Source: an uncultured Eubacteriales bacterium (GTDB lineage Bacteria; Bacillota; Clostridia; Christensenellales; CAG-138). Taken from it: a stretch of DNA of 25,249 nt. The stretch is taken from the NCBI GenBank assembly GCA_900543475.1, contig UQRU01000024.1:1-25249 (forward strand), read 5' to 3'. A model generated the notes under the pieces. It was given only the letters and a program-made list of their open reading frames with translations. It was not told the origin of the DNA and did not search any database. A program made the translations under genes and the position numbers. Positions 23,099 through 25,249 of the stretch are shown one piece after another; positions within the stretch are counted from its first letter, which is position 1; every line of letters starts with the position of its first letter.

Positions 23099-23576
23099 CA
23101 CGGCTGCCGGGGCTCCGCCCCGGACCCCGCCAGGTGCTCCGCCCCTGGACCCCGTTGGGGGCTCCGCCCCCAAACCCCTGGCCCGCTTTTGAAAAAAGCG
23201 GGGGAAAACTGGCTGGAAAACTTCTCTGGGGTTCCGGCGGAATGCGCCGGCCCGCCGCTCATCGGGAGCGGCGGGCTAGGTTTCTTTATAGGAAGCCGGG
23301 GCGGAAAGGGGTGGTGGATGGATCGCTTGGGCGGAGGAAAATCCCAGCGCTCAGGGGGGGCGGCGGCAGGGCGCGAAGCGCCCTGAAAGAGCGAGCCCGG
23401 GGCCTTTGGCCCCGGGTTCGCTCTTTTGTTTGGCAGGCCGAGGGGCGGCCCTGGGGCCGCCCCTCGGCCGCCAAACGCCGCCGCCCCCCGGCGTAACCCC
23501 GGCGCTTCCACCAACGCCAAAAAGGCAACGCAAAAGCCCGGCCTTACGGCTTGTCCAGCCACATCCCGTCCACCGC
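23099..23576 (-). repeat. Composite GC-rich intergenic element, copy B
   Basis: An inverted, shorter relative of 5062-5905 filling the gap after tatD. Read on the minus strand it has the TTTTTGGCGTTGGTGGAA box (23506-23523), the string GGGTTACGCCGGGGGGCGG also present at 5510-5528, a cloverleaf (23354-23490), the 16-base identical GATCCATCCACCACCC (23309-23324), a hairpin CCCGCCGCT/AGCGGCGGG (23251-23275) with the same CCCGATG loop as copy A, the CCCGCTTTT/AAAAGCGGG hairpin (23182-23202) and GC-box repeats to 23108. The order equals copy A, so the two are homologous over nearly their whole length, apart from the extra cloverleaf in A. Confidence 0.8.
23354..23490 (-). repeat. Cloverleaf element B
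   Basis: Outer arms of 13 perfect pairs (GGGGGGCGGCGGC ending 23367, GCCGCCGCCCCCC 23477-23489). Inner hairpins: AGGGCGC/GCGCCCT (23368-23384, loop GAA); a 19-bp stem (23386-23404 with 23408-23426, loop TTT, one G-T); and a 22-bp stem with one bulged A (23428-23476, loop CTGG) that starts GTTTGGC and ends GCCAAAC. Stems are longer than in the copy at 7293, but number, order and the TTTGGC-type closing pairs of one arm are the same. Confidence 0.8.
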
Positions 23577-23606
23577 TGGGGGAAGCGAATTTTTATGCAG
23601 ATAGCA

Positions 23607-23635
23607 TTGTGTTTTCCGGCGAATTCCCGTATAGT
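23607..23635 (+). promoter_or_regulatory. Promoter of the NCS2 permease gene
   Basis: TTGTGT (23607-23612) and TATAGT (23630-23635) are separated by 17 bases. Transcription from about 23642 gives a 60-nt leader ending in AAGGAGG (23688-23694), seven bases before the ATG. The leader is too short for a purine riboswitch and none is seen. Confidence 0.7.
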
Positions 23636-23701
23636 AGAAGATAGAAAAATATGTTTTGTATGCAACCCCATCTGGTTTCCCCCCATCAAGGAGGCATTTC
23701 C

Positions 23702-25018
23702 ATGGAAATCTATGAAAAACGCACACGAATCTTTTCTTGGCAGGGTTTTCCGCCCATACGGCAGGCATTGCCCTTGGCCTTGCAGCATGTGGTGGCCATG
23801 ATCGTGGGCTGCGTGACCCCGTCCCTGGTGATCGCCGGCAGCGGCGTTGCCAATTTGGACGCGGCCCAGACCACGCTGCTGGTGCAATCCGCCCTATTCA
23901 TCGCCGGGATCGCCACCCTATTGCAGCTGTTTCCCATCGGCCGGAAGATCGGCGCCGGGCTGCCGGTGATCATGGGCGCCAGCTTCGCCTATCTGCCTAC
24001 CCTACAGGCCATCGGCATCGAGTTCGGCATCGCCGCCATATTCGGCGCCCAGCTGATCGGCGGCGCGGTCAGCGTATTGGTGGGGATCTTTATCAAAAAG
24101 CTCAGGCCCTTTTTCCCGCCCTTGGTGACGGGTACGGTGGTGTTTACCATTGGCCTTTCCCTGTACCCCACCGCCATACGCTATATGGCCGGCGGCTCCG
24201 GGGATCCAGCCTTTGGTTCCCCCCTCAACTGGGGCGTGGCCATTTTGACCCTGTTGGTGGTGCTGGCCCTGAACCATTTTACAAAAGGGTTCATTAAGCT
24301 AGCCAGCCTCTTGATCGGTATGCTGGTGGGCTATCTGGCCTCCTTGGCGTTTAATATGGTGGACTTCTCCCCCATCCAGCAATCCGGTTGGCTGGCCGTG
24401 CCGCAAGTCCTGCCCTTTGGCATCGCCTTTTACCCCACGGCCATCATCTCCATGGTGATCATGTATGTGGTCAACTCGGTACAAGCCATTGGCGACCTTT
24501 CCGCCACCACCGGCGGCGCCATGGACCGGCAGCCCACGGATCAGGAGCTCTCCGGCGGCATCATCGGCAACGGCGTGGCCAGCATGGTGGGGGCGCTGAT
24601 GGGCGGCTTGCCTACCGCCACCTATAGCCAAAATGTGGGCATCGTCACCGTGACCCGGGTCATCAACCGGTGGGTGCTGGCCATGGCCGGCGGCCTGATC
24701 CTGGCTGCCGCCTTCCTGCCCAAGTTCGCCAGCCTGCTGACCACCATTCCCCAGTGCGTCTTGGGCGGCGCTACCATCACCGTGTTCGCCTCCATTACCA
24801 TGACCGGTATGCGGCTGATCACCGGCGAAAAGATGACCTATCGCAGCATGTCCATCGTGGGACTATCCGTGGCCTTGGGCCAGGGCATCACCGCGGTTTC
24901 CGGCGCCCTTGCCGGCTTCCCCGCTTGGGTGGGGTCCGTGTTCGGCAGCTCCTCTGTGGTGATCGCCACCCTCACCGCCGTGGTCATGAACCTGATCCTG
25001 CCAAAGGACCCCGCGTAG
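23702..25018 (+). CDS. NCS2 nucleobase (xanthine/uric acid-type) permease
   Basis: Nucleobase:cation symporter-2 protein of 438 residues, importing a purine or related base with protons or sodium. It has the roughly 14 hydrophobic segments of the fold (such as LPLALQHVVAMIVGCVTPSL at the start). The substrate-site regions are VNSVQAIGDLSATTGG and the signature SQNVGIVTVTRV, an N-x-G type motif. The motif pattern is closer to xanthine/uric acid transporters than to uracil permeases, but specificity is not settled. I chose the ATG at 23702 because AAGGAGG stands seven bases upstream; the longer frame from 23651 has no such site. It has its own promoter and terminator and stands alone. Confidence 0.92.
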   Translation: MEIYEKRTRIFSWQGFPPIRQALPLALQHVVAMIVGCVTPSLVIAGSGVANLDAAQTTLLVQSALFIAGIATLLQLFPIGRKIGAGLPVIMGASFAYLPTLQAIGIEFGIAAIFGAQLIGGAVSVLVGIFIKKLRPFFPPLVTGTVVFTIGLSLYPTAIRYMAGGSGDPAFGSPLNWGVAILTLLVVLALNHFTKGFIKLASLLIGMLVGYLASLAFNMVDFSPIQQSGWLAVPQVLPFGIAFYPTAIISMVIMYVVNSVQAIGDLSATTGGAMDRQPTDQELSGGIIGNGVASMVGALMGGLPTATYSQNVGIVTVTRVINRWVLAMAGGLILAAAFLPKFASLLTTIPQCVLGGATITVFASITMTGMRLITGEKMTYRSMSIVGLSVALGQGITAVSGALAGFPAWVGSVFGSSSVVIATLTAVVMNLILPKDPA

Positions 25019-25040
25019 GCCCTTCTTTAGCGGTTCGCTT

Positions 25041-25072
25041 AAACGGCTGGGCATTCCCGGCCGTTTTGTTTT
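25041..25072 (+). terminator. Terminator of the NCS2 permease gene
   Basis: AAACGGCTGGG (25041-25051) and CCCGGCCGTTT (25056-25066) pair over 11 positions, one of them G-T, with loop CATT. TTGTTTT follows. A standard intrinsic terminator 23 bases after the stop. Confidence 0.85.
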
Positions 25073-25127
25073 CCTGCGGGGAAAACTAGGCTGGGGTCGC
25101 TCCTGGCGTTGGAGTTTGTCCAGCGGC

Positions 25128-25249
25128 CCGGGGGGGCGGCGGCGGGGGGGGGGCGCCCCCCCCCCCCCCCCCCCCGGGGGGCCCCCCGGGGGGGGGGGGG
25201 TTGGGGGGGCGGGGGGGCGCCCCACACCCCCCCCCCCCCCGGGGCCCGC
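25128..25249 (+). repeat. Partial cloverleaf element D, G/C homopolymer-rich
   Basis: The outer arm CCGGGGGGGCGGCGGC (25128-25143) is preceded by TGGCGTTGG (25104-25112), the same arrangement as at 5127-5166. Downstream the sequence is almost only G and C runs up to the window edge. A TTGGGGGGGC segment at 25201 recalls the TTTGGC arm of other copies. The second outer arm is not reached. Confidence 0.55.

Noticed and set aside
23636..23701. Purine riboswitch in front of the NCS2 permease
   Set aside because: Only about 60 nt separate the likely transcription start from the ATG, and no conserved aptamer loops are seen.

Overview
The window is a chromosomal segment of a high-GC, spore-forming member of the Firmicutes, most likely an uncultured Clostridia. 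The evidence is a canonical Firmicutes origin block (mnmE-jag-yidC-yidD-rnpA-rpmH facing away from dnaA), a SpoIID homologue, a FloA/NfeD operon, strong AGGAGG-type ribosome sites and sigma-A-type promoters. I cannot name a genus from the sequence alone. No rRNA, tRNA, CRISPR array or transposase gene was found.

Layout from left to right. 1-209: left-edge repeat DNA and a terminator. 210-2688 (minus): membrane-microdomain operon nfeD, a zinc-ribbon membrane protein, floA, and a small anchored protein of unknown function. 2828-3544 (minus): an unrecognised single-pass membrane protein, divergent from spoIID (3709-4707, plus). 4708-5912: about 1.2 kb of non-coding, hairpin-rich repeat DNA. 5913-10735 (minus): mnmE, jag/khpB, yidC, yidD, rnpA, rpmH. 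11411-12736: dnaA (plus). 12879-13988: dnaN on the minus strand, convergent with dnaA and separated from it by three hairpins. 14021-14500: a DnaA-box cluster beside an AT-rich stretch, the best oriC candidate, followed by a 27-bp tandem repeat. 15077-19531 (plus): cotH, a VTC-domain gene and a DUF4956 gene. 19621-23093: ABC exporter, gpsA-like gene, tatD. 23099-23576: a second long repeat element. 23702-25018: NCS2 nucleobase permease. 25128-25249: start of another repeat copy.

Two things stand out. First, the intergenic regions carry a family of GC-rich elements with a cloverleaf design: one G/C-rich outer stem closing three hairpins in a fixed order. Three readable copies (5517-5632, 7293-7400, 23354-23490) keep the fold and the outer stem while the sequences of the inner hairpins differ. 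Two of these copies sit inside longer 480-840 bp composites that share several further boxes and hairpins. Two other copies (5154-5419 and 25128-25249) are mostly G or C homopolymers and may be sequencing or assembly artefacts at hairpins. I do not recognise this family. Second, the origin is rearranged: dnaA and dnaN converge, and the DnaA-box cluster lies upstream of dnaN instead of between the two genes. This is what inversion of an oriC-dnaN block would leave, and it would put dnaA head-on to the leftward fork.

Functionally, the genes cover replication initiation (dnaA, dnaN), tRNA modification and processing (mnmE, rnpA), membrane protein insertion and envelope control (yidC, yidD, jag, floA, nfeD), sporulation (spoIID, perhaps cotH), and a cotH-VTC-DUF4956 cassette of unsettled role placed next to the origin.
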